Virus record (IMG/VR): IMGVR_UViG_3300010400_000030
Location: 1-43,653 of that record
Source: a virus
Length of the DNA: 43,653 nucleotides
Direction: 5' to 3' (one strand)
Every line of letters starts with the position of its first letter. Positions within the stretch are counted from its first letter, which is position 1. The notes below the pieces were generated by a model. That model was given only the letters and a program-made list of their open reading frames with translations, made no database searches and was not told where the DNA came from. Of this stretch, positions 15,568-22,813 are shown in pieces. Both the position numbers and the translations under genes were made by a program.

Positions 15568-15753
15568 GTGTCCATGCGGACGCCGGTCAACGGATCAGCC
15601 AACTCCTCCGTCTCGGGGCCGTTGGCGAACGGTGGACGGCCGCCCCAGCCGCCGTGCGACTGTCAAGCCTGCGAAACGCGACGGCTCAGAGCCTTGCTGG
15701 CGGAGAAAGACGCCGAGATCGCCCGGCTGCAAGGGCTCGTCCGTGACCTGTGA
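15568..15753 (+). CDS. Small coiled-coil protein
   Basis: A 61-residue protein. GGGAGGG lies 5 bases before the GTG; an ATG two codons in is the alternative. It has a Ser/Gly/Pro-rich N-terminus, a CDCQACETRR Cys cluster, then a leucine-zipper-like helix (RALLAEKDAEIARLQGLV). It sits between portal and scaffold. Function unknown. Confidence 0.6.
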   Translation: MSMRTPVNGSANSSVSGPLANGGRPPQPPCDCQACETRRLRALLAEKDAEIARLQGLVRDL

Positions 15754-16015
15754 TCGGTGCGGCAAAGAGCTTGAGCTAGGGGAGTGGCCGTTCTGTGGCG
15801 GGAAGAACAACCACGGCTTCGCCCATCCCCAGAACAACTTCATCCCGTACTACGATGTCGGTCTCGGCGAGCACATCACGTCGCTGGCCCATCGCTGGCG
15901 CGTGATGAAACAGCAAGGGGTCAAGGAACGGGACGTCCGAGACTTGATGACGCCGGGGGATCTCAGTGCCCGGAAGGACCGGATCGCCGAGCTGAAACGG
16001 GAACGGACGCGCTAG
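15743..16015 (+). CDS. FmdB-like zinc-ribbon phage protein
   Basis: A 90-residue protein with a GTG start overlapping the previous gene. The N-terminus CDRCGKELELGEWPFCGG is a zinc ribbon. The next segment (PYYDVGLGEHITSLAHRWRV) matches the short 'Y-x-D-x-GLG-x-x-x-x-S-x-x-x-R' motif found in phage zinc-ribbon proteins encoded between portal and scaffold. A charged helical tail follows. Possible head-assembly accessory; unproven. Confidence 0.6.
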   Translation: MTCDRCGKELELGEWPFCGGKNNHGFAHPQNNFIPYYDVGLGEHITSLAHRWRVMKQQGVKERDVRDLMTPGDLSARKDRIAELKRERTR

Positions 16016-16033
16016 GGGTCACGGACTCGACTG

Positions 16034-16073
16034 GTGTCAGAACATTGACACTATCTGGGATCGGGCGTAGGCT
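16034..16073 (+). promoter_or_regulatory. Palindrome-associated promoter for scaffold/capsid, leaderless
   Basis: GTGTCA (16034-16039), six bases, TGACAC (16046-16051): the same palindrome as at 13702. TTGACA (16045-16050), a 17-bp spacer, TAGGCT (16068-16073). The scaffold ATG (16082) follows 8 bases later with no ribosome site. Identical spacing in two places argues for a shared activator or repressor acting on head genes. Confidence 0.7.
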
Positions 16074-16081
16074 CACAGCCG

Positions 16082-17068
16082 ATGCCTGCGGCAGCGCCCT
16101 CCGACGTCCCGACGTTCACGCAAGCCTACGAAGCGGCCAAAGAGACGATCTCGCAGGAGACCTCCTCGGCCCCTGAGAAGCCGGCTGACGTCACGTCTGA
16201 GCCTGCCAAGCCGACATCAGCCCCACCCTCGGACGAGGCGCCCGCGCCGCCCCCGAGTCCTGATGGCGCGTCCCCTGAACCCGACCTGATTTCTGAGGCC
16301 GACTACCAGGCGCTCGTTGCGCAGCACCCGAATGATCCCGGCGCCGTTCGCAAAGAACTGAAAGCGGTCTTCACGCGGAAGACGCAGGAACTCGCGACCC
16401 AACGGAAAGCCCTCGAGGCGGACAAGTCCCTCCTTGAGAGCCTCCGGAGTGACCCGCGCGCGACCCTGACGCGGGAAGCGGCCAAGTACGGGCTGACCAT
16501 CGCCCAGCCGCCGGCGGAAGTCACCGCCCAGGCCAAGGTGGTTGAGACCACGGCCTCCGCGGTCGATACCGCGCTCGCGCAGTTCCAAACAGCCCTTGGG
16601 CCGGATCTGGAGTTTCTGGGGCCGACGCTGGCCCCCGCCGTGCGGCAGCTCGCGGAGACGATCGCGAAGTCTGTGGTCGAGCAGCACACGGGTCCGCTGA
16701 AGCAATCGCAGGAACAGCTCCTGACGCGTGCCGCAGCGGATGAGACCCGGACCATTCTGGAGTCCTTCACCGTGAAGCACCCAGACTGGAAACAGCACGA
16801 AGCGGCGATGGCCGCGCTGGGGAACGCGATTCTCCCCGGCGACGGCGTGTCGGCCTTGGATCATTTGGAAAAGTTGTATCGCTTGGCGACCTACGACACG
16901 CGCATCGCGACGGAAAGCAAAGCTGCCGTCGAAAAGATGCGCAAGGCCGCTGAGACGCGCGAGCCCGACACCCGTCCCACCTCAGAAGCCAGAGTTGCCG
17001 CGGTCCCTCCGAAGTCGATCAAGTTTCGTGATGCCTATGAAGCCGCGAAACGGGGGGAAGAATGGTAG
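16082..17068 (+). CDS. Scaffolding protein (predicted)
   Basis: A 328-residue protein between portal and capsid genes. The N-terminal 60 residues are Pro/Ala/Ser-rich and disordered, and the centre is helical and Gln/Glu-rich (FTRKTQELATQRKALEADKS, PLKQSQEQLLTRAAADETR). The C-terminus is a short basic helix (IKFRDAYEAAKRGEEW) that echoes its own N-terminus (TFTQAYEAAKET). Order, charge pattern and basic C-terminal helix fit an internal scaffold that guides prohead assembly and then leaves. Sequence alone does not prove the family. Confidence 0.7.
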   Translation: MPAAAPSDVPTFTQAYEAAKETISQETSSAPEKPADVTSEPAKPTSAPPSDEAPAPPPSPDGASPEPDLISEADYQALVAQHPNDPGAVRKELKAVFTRKTQELATQRKALEADKSLLESLRSDPRATLTREAAKYGLTIAQPPAEVTAQAKVVETTASAVDTALAQFQTALGPDLEFLGPTLAPAVRQLAETIAKSVVEQHTGPLKQSQEQLLTRAAADETRTILESFTVKHPDWKQHEAAMAALGNAILPGDGVSALDHLEKLYRLATYDTRIATESKAAVEKMRKAAETREPDTRPTSEARVAAVPPKSIKFRDAYEAAKRGEEW

Positions 17069-17074
17069 GACTCT

Positions 17075-17291
17075 ATGGCTCCGTCGTCCGAAACCCTGCA
17101 ATACGATGCGTTGCTGACGACAACGCTCCGGAACTACCGGCGCAAGCTCGAAGATAACATCTCGACCGCCAACGCCTTTCTCTTCTACCTGATGAAGATC
17201 GAAGGCGCCTACAAGGAGATCTCCGACCTCGGGGAGCGGATGCAGATGCCGCTCATGTACGAGTTGGGGAACGCCGACGCCTACAGCGGGT
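17075..17291 (+). CDS. Major capsid protein, exon 1
   Basis: It encodes residues 1-72 plus the first base of codon 73. The sequence (QYDALLTTTLRNYRRKLEDN, ANAFLFYLMKIEGAYKEI, MPLMYELGNADAYSG) is the start of a phage capsid family in which YSG is followed by Tyr-Asp and a TPAEG-like segment. Here the frame instead runs into the intron and would stop at 17317, giving an 80-residue product if unspliced. Joining T17291 to A18159 restores YSG-Y-DALDTTP and one 350-residue frame (217 + 836 nt = 351 codons). Confidence 0.85.
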
Positions 17292-18158
17292 TGAATCTAG
17301 CCCCTGTGGTCGGCTGACCGGGCAGCGTAGTACCGAGGCAAATCGACGTGCGTTACCTTCCACAGATTGCATCCACGGCACAGGGTCTGCGCGTTGGCTC
17401 GTGTGTGGGTGCCCCCATCGAAGATCGGGATGATGTGATCCATCTCCAGGTACTCGGTGGTGGCGCAGTACGCGCAGTTCGTCCCGGCCCATTCGCGCCG
17501 CTGTCGCACCGTGAACTGTTTGCGGTGTCGGCGCAGCTCGGGGGCTTTGGCGAATTTGTGCGCCGCGCCGCGTGGCAGGTTCGCCAGCATCTGCTCGCGA
17601 TGATCAGCCCAGAGCTGACGCGAGGCGGCGGCAATCCGCGCTTTGGCTTCGTCGGTATGACGATAGCCACGAGCGTGTTGATTGCCAGTCCCTCGGCCCT
17701 TGCGGGCACGCGCGATGCTGGCCTTTGTCGCTGTTGTGTGACGACGGCCCCAGAACGGATTGCCCGCCCCACTGGTCAGGACGCCCATGCAGGCCCGCGA
17801 GCATGTTTTGGACGCCCCGGCGCGAATCTGGGCGGGACTCCGGTAGAAGGCCGTTCCACAGACCGCACAGGCGAACGTCGATCCGAGCCTCACGTATTCA
17901 CGCGGCACGAAGCCTCCACAGCACACGGGGTGAATTCACGGGAACACTCCTACTCAAGTCCAGAGTATGAGTCAATCGTGAGCCAAGCGCCAGCGGAAAC
18001 GCCGGTGAAGGTGCAGAGACTAGGGACCGAGGCTACGGCCGGTCGCGGCTATGCCGGTAATGTCCCCACGAGCGCCCCGCTCGAAAGAGATGACATAGTC
18101 CGAGCTACTGGGCGACCAGTAGAAGCGTGGGTTAAAGTCCCGCGCGATAACAACACTG
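17292..18158 (+). ncRNA. Group I intron (IC3-like core) in the capsid gene
   Basis: The intron starts after a U (T17291) and ends in G (18158), as group I introns do. An internal guide GCCCCTG (17300-17306) pairs with the 5' exon end (GGGT, a bulged C, CAG), with a U-G pair at the splice site. Core elements: GAGCCAAGC (17980-17988), GTGCAGAGACTA (18011-18022) and GACATAGTCC (18092-18101), where GACTA/TAGTC form P7. A GAAA-capped stem lies at 17991-18006. P9 is a perfect 7-bp stem with a GCGA loop (18105-18122), and another stem follows. The core closely resembles the Azoarcus and cyanobacterial tRNA introns. Confidence 0.88.
17297..17926 (-). CDS. HNH endonuclease inside the intron, antisense
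   Basis: A 209-residue protein on the strand opposite the capsid gene. Modules: a zinc finger (CAVCGTAFYRSPAQ ... CSRAC), two NUMOD3-type repeats (NPFWGRRHTTATKASIARAR and GYRHTDEAKARIAAASR), then HNH (CAYC, LEMDHIIPIFDGG, LCRGCNLWK). The GTG at 17926 is the first possible start; a GTG at 17905, just after GGAGG, is also plausible (MPREYVRLG). It is the probable homing endonuclease that spreads the intron. Its stop lies only 5 bases inside the 5' splice site. Antisense orientation is unusual, since most intron-borne homing genes run with the host gene. Confidence 0.85.
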   Translation of the reverse strand: MCCGGFVPREYVRLGSTFACAVCGTAFYRSPAQIRAGASKTCSRACMGVLTSGAGNPFWGRRHTTATKASIARARKGRGTGNQHARGYRHTDEAKARIAAASRQLWADHREQMLANLPRGAAHKFAKAPELRRHRKQFTVRQRREWAGTNCAYCATTEYLEMDHIIPIFDGGTHTRANAQTLCRGCNLWKVTHVDLPRYYAARSADHRG

Positions 18159-18994
18159 ACGATGCGCTCGACACGACGCCCGCCGAAGGCCTGACCAATG
18201 CGTTCTGGCCGTGGCGGCAAGCCGCGGTCCCGATCGCGATCTCGGGTGAAGAGGAAGAAAAGAACAGCGGCGAAGCGAAGATCATCGACCTGCTGGAAGC
18301 GAAAACCACGCAAGCCGAACTCGGGATTCAGGAGTTTTTCAACAAGAAGCTTCTCCAGGGGGCGGGCGGGTCCGCGATTACGACCGCCTACGTCTCGCCG
18401 ATCAACGGCGCGGCGTTCCTCGATCCCTTGCCGCTCGTCGTGGCGTATGACCCGACGACCTCCACGGCCGTGGGGAACATCAACCAGTTGACGTACACCT
18501 GGTGGCGCAACCAGACGTTCAACTCCGTCAGCACCACCTACGCCGGGTTCCTGAAGGAACTCCGACGCCTGCGGAACAACTGCAAGAAGGGGCCGGGCGG
18601 GCCGCCCAATCTGATCCTGATCGATCAGAGCGTCGAGGAACTGTACGTCGCGGCCCTCACGGCACGGCATCAGAACCCGAGCTACGACAAGGCCGACATT
18701 CCGTTCGAGAACGTGCAGATGTTCGGCTCGACGGCGGTGTGGGACGAGTTCGTCCCCGACGTGCAGGCGGGCAGTGCGACCCAGAGCACGTCGAGCGGGA
18801 CGGCGTGGATGCTCAACACGAAGTTCTGGGGCATCAAGGTCAGCAAGAACCGGAACTTCACGACGACCGGCTTTATGAAGCCGCACGGGCAGGACGCGCG
18901 CACCGCGCACATTCTCTGGATGGGCGGCATTGGGTGCTCCAATCGGAGAAAGCAGGGGGTAATGGGGGGTATAGATTCGACGCTGACATCATAG
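18159..18994 (+). CDS. Major capsid protein, exon 2
   Basis: It encodes the remaining 278 residues of the 350-residue capsid protein. Landmarks: DALDTTPAEGLTNAFWPWRQ, AAVPIAISGEEEEKNSGEAK, IIDLLEAKTTQAELGIQEFF, LILIDQSVEELYVAAL and FENVQMFGSTAVWDEF. The open frame extends upstream into the intron (to 17348), but that part is not capsid-like and is intron sequence. The C-terminus ends SNRRKQGVMGGIDSTLTS. Hundreds of copies would form the head shell. Confidence 0.85.
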
Positions 18995-19016
18995 TGTCAT
19001 GCCCTGTGACTGACAC
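18984..19016. promoter_or_regulatory. Cluster of TGACA/TGTCA palindromic elements after capsid gene
   Basis: TGACA (18984-18988), six bases, TGTCA (18995-18999), then TGACAC (19011-19016). These are the half-sites of the promoter palindromes at 13702 and 16034, here partly in inverse order. No convincing -10 box is placed correctly, so this may be an operator rather than a promoter. It lies in the 118-base gap before the next structural gene. Confidence 0.4.
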
Positions 19017-19112
19017 CATGTTTGTAACTGTCAACAACGGCGCTCAGTAGGGCGCTTCAATCAACGGAGCCCTCGCGGCTCGTCAGTGAACACGACAGAG
19101 AGAGAGGCATCA

Positions 19113-19580
19113 GTGATATTCCAAAGAGTGAACCGAACCGACGCCGAGTGCGTCTTCGCCATCTTCCAGAACGTCGCCGGGGCGACCTTCAGCTTGGGCG
19201 CGGCGGGGGTCTGGGATACCGCCACCCAAGACGGCGTACGCGTCAAAACACCGGCGACCGCCACGCTCTCGTGTCTCGTCGGCGTAGCGGCACAGACGAT
19301 CGCCGATTCGGCCTTCGGGCTCTTCCAGGTGTACGGCTACCGGGCGTCGGCGGTTGTCGTCAACCACACGTCCACCGCGATTGCGGCGGGCGACATCCTG
19401 ATCCCGGTCGATGCCGTGCGCTATCTCGCGCGCAGTGCGGCGGCGGATGGGAAGACCGGGTTCATCTACGCGGGTGAAGCCGTGGCGACCGGATCGGCCA
19501 CGACGTTGAATGCGAAGGTGTTTATCCGCTGTATGGCGGCGCTGCTCACCTTCGGGCTGATGGCGGCGGGTCTGCTCTGA
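19113..19580 (+). CDS. Small virion protein next to capsid (decoration-like)
   Basis: A 155-residue protein. The GTG at 19113 is preferred because AGAGAGG lies 5-6 bases upstream; a GTG at 19086 in the same frame has none. It is rich in beta-strand patterns (ATFSLGAAGVWD, AVVVNHTSTAIAAGDILIPV) typical of head decoration or minor head proteins encoded after the capsid gene. A C-terminal hydrophobic stretch (MAALLTFGLMAAGLL) could insert in a membrane, which is odd for a decoration protein. Confidence 0.6.
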   Translation: MIFQRVNRTDAECVFAIFQNVAGATFSLGAAGVWDTATQDGVRVKTPATATLSCLVGVAAQTIADSAFGLFQVYGYRASAVVVNHTSTAIAAGDILIPVDAVRYLARSAAADGKTGFIYAGEAVATGSATTLNAKVFIRCMAALLTFGLMAAGLL

Positions 19581-19588
19581 GGCGCTCG

Positions 19589-19681
19589 ATGTTCCTCGCC
19601 AGTGTCGCGGCGTTCTACGTGATCGTCCTGACACTGGCGATCGCGCTCGTTCACGGCGGCGTCCGAAAGTCGGTGGAGTGA
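19589..19681 (+). CDS. 30-residue membrane peptide
   Basis: A short frame starting MFLASVAAFYVIVLTLAIAL and ending VRKSVE: one transmembrane helix with a basic C-terminus. GAGG lies about 8 bases before the ATG and the stop is one base before the next gene's start. The reading frame contains a perfect 10-bp inverted repeat (19597-19606 and 19630-19639). Probably real because it fills the gap neatly, but too short to identify. Confidence 0.45.
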   Translation: MFLASVAAFYVIVLTLAIALVHGGVRKSVE

Positions 19682-19682
19682 C

Positions 19683-19985
19683 ATGGCTGATCCGCTCTCG
19701 ACTGCGCTCCGTATCAAACGCTTCCCGCTCGACGCGGTGCAGTTTCAACCGATCGTCGTTCCGGTCGATTGTTCCTACATCATTGTCGAGAACACGGACG
19801 GCTCGATCGCCATCCAAGTGTGTACCGATCCGACCGACGCCAGCACGATCAAGACGATTCCCGTCTCGTCTGAGTTTCGCGTGCAGACGAATGCCCAGAC
19901 CGCGCCGTTTGCAGCGGGGAGTACGCATTTCTATCTGCGAGGGGCGAGTGGGGCGCCGGTGGCGTGTGTGAGTTTCATCCGATGA
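19683..19985 (+). CDS. Putative structural protein
   Basis: A 100-residue, beta-rich protein (FQPIVVPVDCSYIIVENTDG, FAAGSTHFYLRGASGAPVAC) with no membrane segment. Small proteins of this kind often decorate phage heads or form part of the neck. No family is recognised. Its stop overlaps the next ATG. Confidence 0.6.
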   Translation: MADPLSTALRIKRFPLDAVQFQPIVVPVDCSYIIVENTDGSIAIQVCTDPTDASTIKTIPVSSEFRVQTNAQTAPFAAGSTHFYLRGASGAPVACVSFIR

Positions 19986-20524
19986 GACGTCCCGCGATCG
20001 GTCTGCTCGTGTGTCTCGCGGCGGCGTGGTGGGTGACGCTCGGCGCGCGTCCGCCGCAGATCGTGCCGGTCGGCACACCCATCCAAATCCTAACGACGAG
20101 TATCACGCAAGCCTGTACGATCGCGGATACCAACGAAACGGACCTCTGGACCTACACGCTCCCGGCCGGGTTGCTGAATACGGACGGGCGGGGCGTCCGC
20201 GTGACGGTCTGGTATACGCGGGCGGCCAACGGCAACACCAAAACCCAACGCCTGTATTTTGGCGCGACGGTGGTCTCCTCGCATGCCGTTGCCGACAGCG
20301 GGCAAACGCTCGTGCAGACCGCGACGATTCTGCGTACGAGTAGCACGGCGCAACTCACGGGCGCGTTTTGGGGCTCCGGGGCCTCGGGCAGTATTGCGCC
20401 CTCCATTACGACGCCAGCCGAAACGCTCGCAAACGCGATCGTGATCAAAGCGACCGGCCAGAACGGCACGGCGGCGGCGAATGACATCTGTTTCCGCGTC
20501 GGCACGGTGGAGTGGTTACGCTGA
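19982..20524 (+). CDS. Secreted or virion beta-rich protein with signal peptide
   Basis: A 180-residue protein starting at the ATG that overlaps the previous stop. Residues 1-24 look like a signal peptide: RRP, then a hydrophobic core IGLLVCLAAAWWVTL and small residues (GA). The rest is a Thr/Ala-rich beta domain (RVTVWYTRAANGNTKTQRLY). A signal peptide inside a head operon is unusual; export to the periplasm or a virion protein with a hydrophobic N-terminus are both possible. Confidence 0.55.
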   Translation: MRRPAIGLLVCLAAAWWVTLGARPPQIVPVGTPIQILTTSITQACTIADTNETDLWTYTLPAGLLNTDGRGVRVTVWYTRAANGNTKTQRLYFGATVVSSHAVADSGQTLVQTATILRTSSTAQLTGAFWGSGASGSIAPSITTPAETLANAIVIKATGQNGTAAANDICFRVGTVEWLR

Positions 20525-20907
20525 TGGCGCTGCAGATTCTGACGATCGCGCGGGCCACACCCCCGAATATGGGCGCGCTCGTCACGGCCCTGACGCCCTT
20601 GCTGAGTGTCGGCGGGGCCGGATCGTTTCAGATCCGGTATCAGGATGGGGCCGTCATTATTGAGCAAGCCCATTTTACGAGCGTGAATGTCGCGAGCGTG
20701 CAGGCCGCCGTCGCGGCGGCGCCGGTCAATACGCTGGAACTCGACAGTCAAGCCGAGATCGACAACCTCTCCATCACGACCAAAGCGATCGTGCTCGCGC
20801 TGATCGATCAGCTCAACGTCATCCGCGCCGCGTTGCCGTCGCCCCTCGGGGCCATCACGCCCGCCCAAGCCATCGCCGCCGTCCGGGCAAAGGCGGGCAC
20901 GCTGTGA
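20524..20907 (+). CDS. Hypothetical protein
   Basis: A 127-residue protein, start overlapping the previous stop (TGATG). It has an Ala/Leu-rich beginning, a beta section (FQIRYQDGAVIIEQAHF) and helical C-terminal regions (ALIDQLNVIRAAL, AQAIAAVRAKAG). Probably a small structural or assembly protein by position. Its stop overlaps the GTG of the radical SAM gene. Confidence 0.5.
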   Translation: MALQILTIARATPPNMGALVTALTPLLSVGGAGSFQIRYQDGAVIIEQAHFTSVNVASVQAAVAAAPVNTLELDSQAEIDNLSITTKAIVLALIDQLNVIRAALPSPLGAITPAQAIAAVRAKAGTL

Positions 20908-21707
20908 TCCATCTCCAATTAGAAACGACGTCGGTCTGTAACGCCGCGTGCTGTTTCTGCCCATACCCGATCATGCAGCGCGCGAAGGGCCTCATGCCGA
21001 TGCCGCTCTTCGAACGCATCATTGCCGACGCGGCGACGGTCCCGCTGATTGACCGGATCAGTCTGGTCGGGTTGGGCGAACCGACGCTCGATCGCTTCCT
21101 CGTCCAACGGATTGAGGCCGTGCGTCGATCGATGGCGGCGATCTGGCTCGATGTCGTGACCAACGGGTCACTCCTCACGCGGAAACTGATTGACCAACTC
21201 ATTGCGGCCGGACTGACCCAACTCTCGATCAGTCTGAACGCCGTCACGCGGGAGAAGCGCCGCGCGATCATGCAGCTCGACGACTTCGATCGCGTCGTCG
21301 AGATGTGTCACTACGCCATCGCGGCCGGGGCGGGCCGGATGAAGGTCGTGGTCAAAGGCCTCAACGAGAAAGACCTCATGGAAGCGGGCGACCTCGCCCA
21401 GTTTGCCGAAACGTGGGGTGAACGCGCGTTTCTGCACCTGGAGGGGAACTGGGCGGGGTCGATGCGCAAAGCCCGGATTCCGATGGCCGAAGCCTGTCAC
21501 CGCGCGCTCAGTCAGATCATGGTCCTCTGGGATGGCCGCGTGTCGCTCTGCTGTTTCGATGCCGAAGGCGCCGAGATTCTGGGCGACTTGCGGACGCAGA
21601 CCTTACGCGAGGTGTTCAACGGCGGCCGGGCGCTCGAGATCCGCACGGCCCATGCGGAAGGACGCCGGGCCGAGATTCCGCTCTGCGCGGGGTGTACGAC
21701 GATATGA
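20904..21707 (+). CDS. Radical SAM protein with SPASM-like C-terminus
   Basis: A 267-residue protein, GTG start. The 4Fe-4S/SAM motif CxxxCxxC is at residues 12-19 (CNAACCFC), followed by GLGEPTLD, which fits the glycine-rich GGE-type strand. The C-terminal segment (from CHRAL near residue 198 to CAGC near 265, including SLCCFD) carries further Cys residues like an auxiliary-cluster SPASM/twitch domain. SPASM enzymes usually modify peptides or proteins. Coupled to the methyltransferase by an ATGA overlap, within a virion-gene block, so a virion or host protein is a plausible but unproven substrate. Confidence 0.82.
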   Translation: MIHLQLETTSVCNAACCFCPYPIMQRAKGLMPMPLFERIIADAATVPLIDRISLVGLGEPTLDRFLVQRIEAVRRSMAAIWLDVVTNGSLLTRKLIDQLIAAGLTQLSISLNAVTREKRRAIMQLDDFDRVVEMCHYAIAAGAGRMKVVVKGLNEKDLMEAGDLAQFAETWGERAFLHLEGNWAGSMRKARIPMAEACHRALSQIMVLWDGRVSLCCFDAEGAEILGDLRTQTLREVFNGGRALEIRTAHAEGRRAEIPLCAGCTTI

Positions 21708-22339
21708 GTCCCCAGCTCATTACCCCGGACGGGATCGAGCACTCCATCACCCAAGGGGAACGGGCGACACGACTTTGCGTCCCGTACATGACGGCTGAGG
21801 GTGACTGGCTGAACCTCGGCTGCGGGAAGTCCCCGATCGCCGGGTGGATCAATCTCGATCGCGTCGGCGGGTACGGCGCGGACATCGTGCGGACGCTCGG
21901 CGTGGACACGATTCCGCTCAAAGACGCCTCGTGTAGTTGCGTCTTCGCCAGCCACGTGCTCGAACACATTCCGAACATCCTGCACGCCATGCGCGAGATC
22001 CACCGGGTGCTAATTCCCGGCGGGGTGCTCGTGGCGTGTACGCCGTACGCGAGCAGCGATGGCGCCTGGGACGATCCGACGCACGTCCGGGCGTTCACGG
22101 AACACTCGTGGATGTTCTACGACCGGCGGACCCATGAAACCCCCGGCAACGCCGGGTACTACCCGTCCGAGTGCGATTTCATTTTCGACATTCTGCGGGT
22201 GGATCTCATTCCTGAACTGGAGTACGTCGCGGCGATCAACGCCGGGACGCTCACGGAAGTCGAGTTTCGGCGGAAGGTCCGCACGGAGCGGAACACGATT
22301 CTCGAACTACAAGCGCATTTGCGCAAAGTGGAGGGCTAA
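21704..22339 (+). CDS. SAM-dependent class I methyltransferase
   Basis: A 211-residue protein. Motif I LNLGCG is at residues 36-41, followed by GWINLDRVGG and a HVLEHIPNILHAMREIHRVL segment, then IPGGVLVACTPY: the standard Rossmann methyltransferase set, most like the small-molecule or sugar methyltransferases found in surface-glycan clusters. No DNA-methylase PPY or PCQ motif. The C-terminus is a charged helix. ATG overlaps the radical SAM stop. Confidence 0.8.
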   Translation: MSPQLITPDGIEHSITQGERATRLCVPYMTAEGDWLNLGCGKSPIAGWINLDRVGGYGADIVRTLGVDTIPLKDASCSCVFASHVLEHIPNILHAMREIHRVLIPGGVLVACTPYASSDGAWDDPTHVRAFTEHSWMFYDRRTHETPGNAGYYPSECDFIFDILRVDLIPELEYVAAINAGTLTEVEFRRKVRTERNTILELQAHLRKVEG

Positions 22340-22340
22340 G

Positions 22341-22571
22341 ATGGCCAACGCGAAGAAGTCCACCGACCCTGATGACGAAGGCACGTTCACGCCCAGCTCG
22401 GCGTCCCCCGCGCCGGCGCATGAGGACGCACAGCCCGCGAAGCCCGGCGATCTCGCGAAGCTGATCGACACGTTGCCGCGGTACTGCGTCTTGAAGAACG
22501 GCGAAGTCGAAGCCCGGCCGGACGGCGACTATCTCCGGCGATCCGATCTGCTGAAGGCGCTCGACGGCTGA
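22341..22571 (+). CDS. Small charged protein
   Basis: A 76-residue protein. The N-terminal half is disordered (Lys/Asp/Pro/Ser-rich). The C-terminal half (LAKLIDTLPRYCVLKNGEVE, DYLRRSDLLKALDG) could fold as a small domain. Located between methyltransferase and zinc-ribbon genes of the modification cassette. A leader-plus-core precursor for the radical SAM enzyme cannot be excluded, but no typical precursor motif is seen. Confidence 0.5.
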   Translation: MANAKKSTDPDDEGTFTPSSASPAPAHEDAQPAKPGDLAKLIDTLPRYCVLKNGEVEARPDGDYLRRSDLLKALDG

Positions 22572-22813
22572 TGGAGACGCAAACCGTACACCCGGACGTG
22601 GCGGGCGGCTGTCCGTGGGATTTCATGCGCTGCGCGAAGTGCGGCCGGTTGCACACCCAGCTCGAAATGCGCGAGCGGTTGGGGCCGCAGCCGACCGTGA
22701 AGGGGTGCGCGTGCGGGAGCGCGAAGTTCTCGCCCGCGAATCTCACCTGGACCGACTGGCGGTTGCCGCGCGTCTGGGTCTTCGCGCTCGCCCGGCTCCG
22801 AGGGACCGCATGA
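22571..22813 (+). CDS. Zinc-ribbon protein
   Basis: An 80-residue protein. CAKCGR (about residues 21-26) and CACGS (about 47-51) give a four-Cys zinc site. ATG and stop overlap the neighbouring genes. No function is recognised; it sits inside the radical SAM/methyltransferase/glycosyltransferase group. Confidence 0.55.
   Translation: METQTVHPDVAGGCPWDFMRCAKCGRLHTQLEMRERLGPQPTVKGCACGSAKFSPANLTWTDWRLPRVWVFALARLRGTA

Noticed and set aside
17348-18158. Plus-strand open frame running from within the intron into capsid exon 2
   Set aside because: The upstream part has no capsid-like residues and overlaps both the antisense HNH gene and the ribozyme core; it is open by chance in GC-rich DNA, and the spliced frame explains the protein.
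19597-19639. 10-bp inverted repeat as a regulatory element
   Set aside because: It lies inside a small coding frame with a 23-base loop and no nearby promoter; noted, but not strong enough to list as a site.
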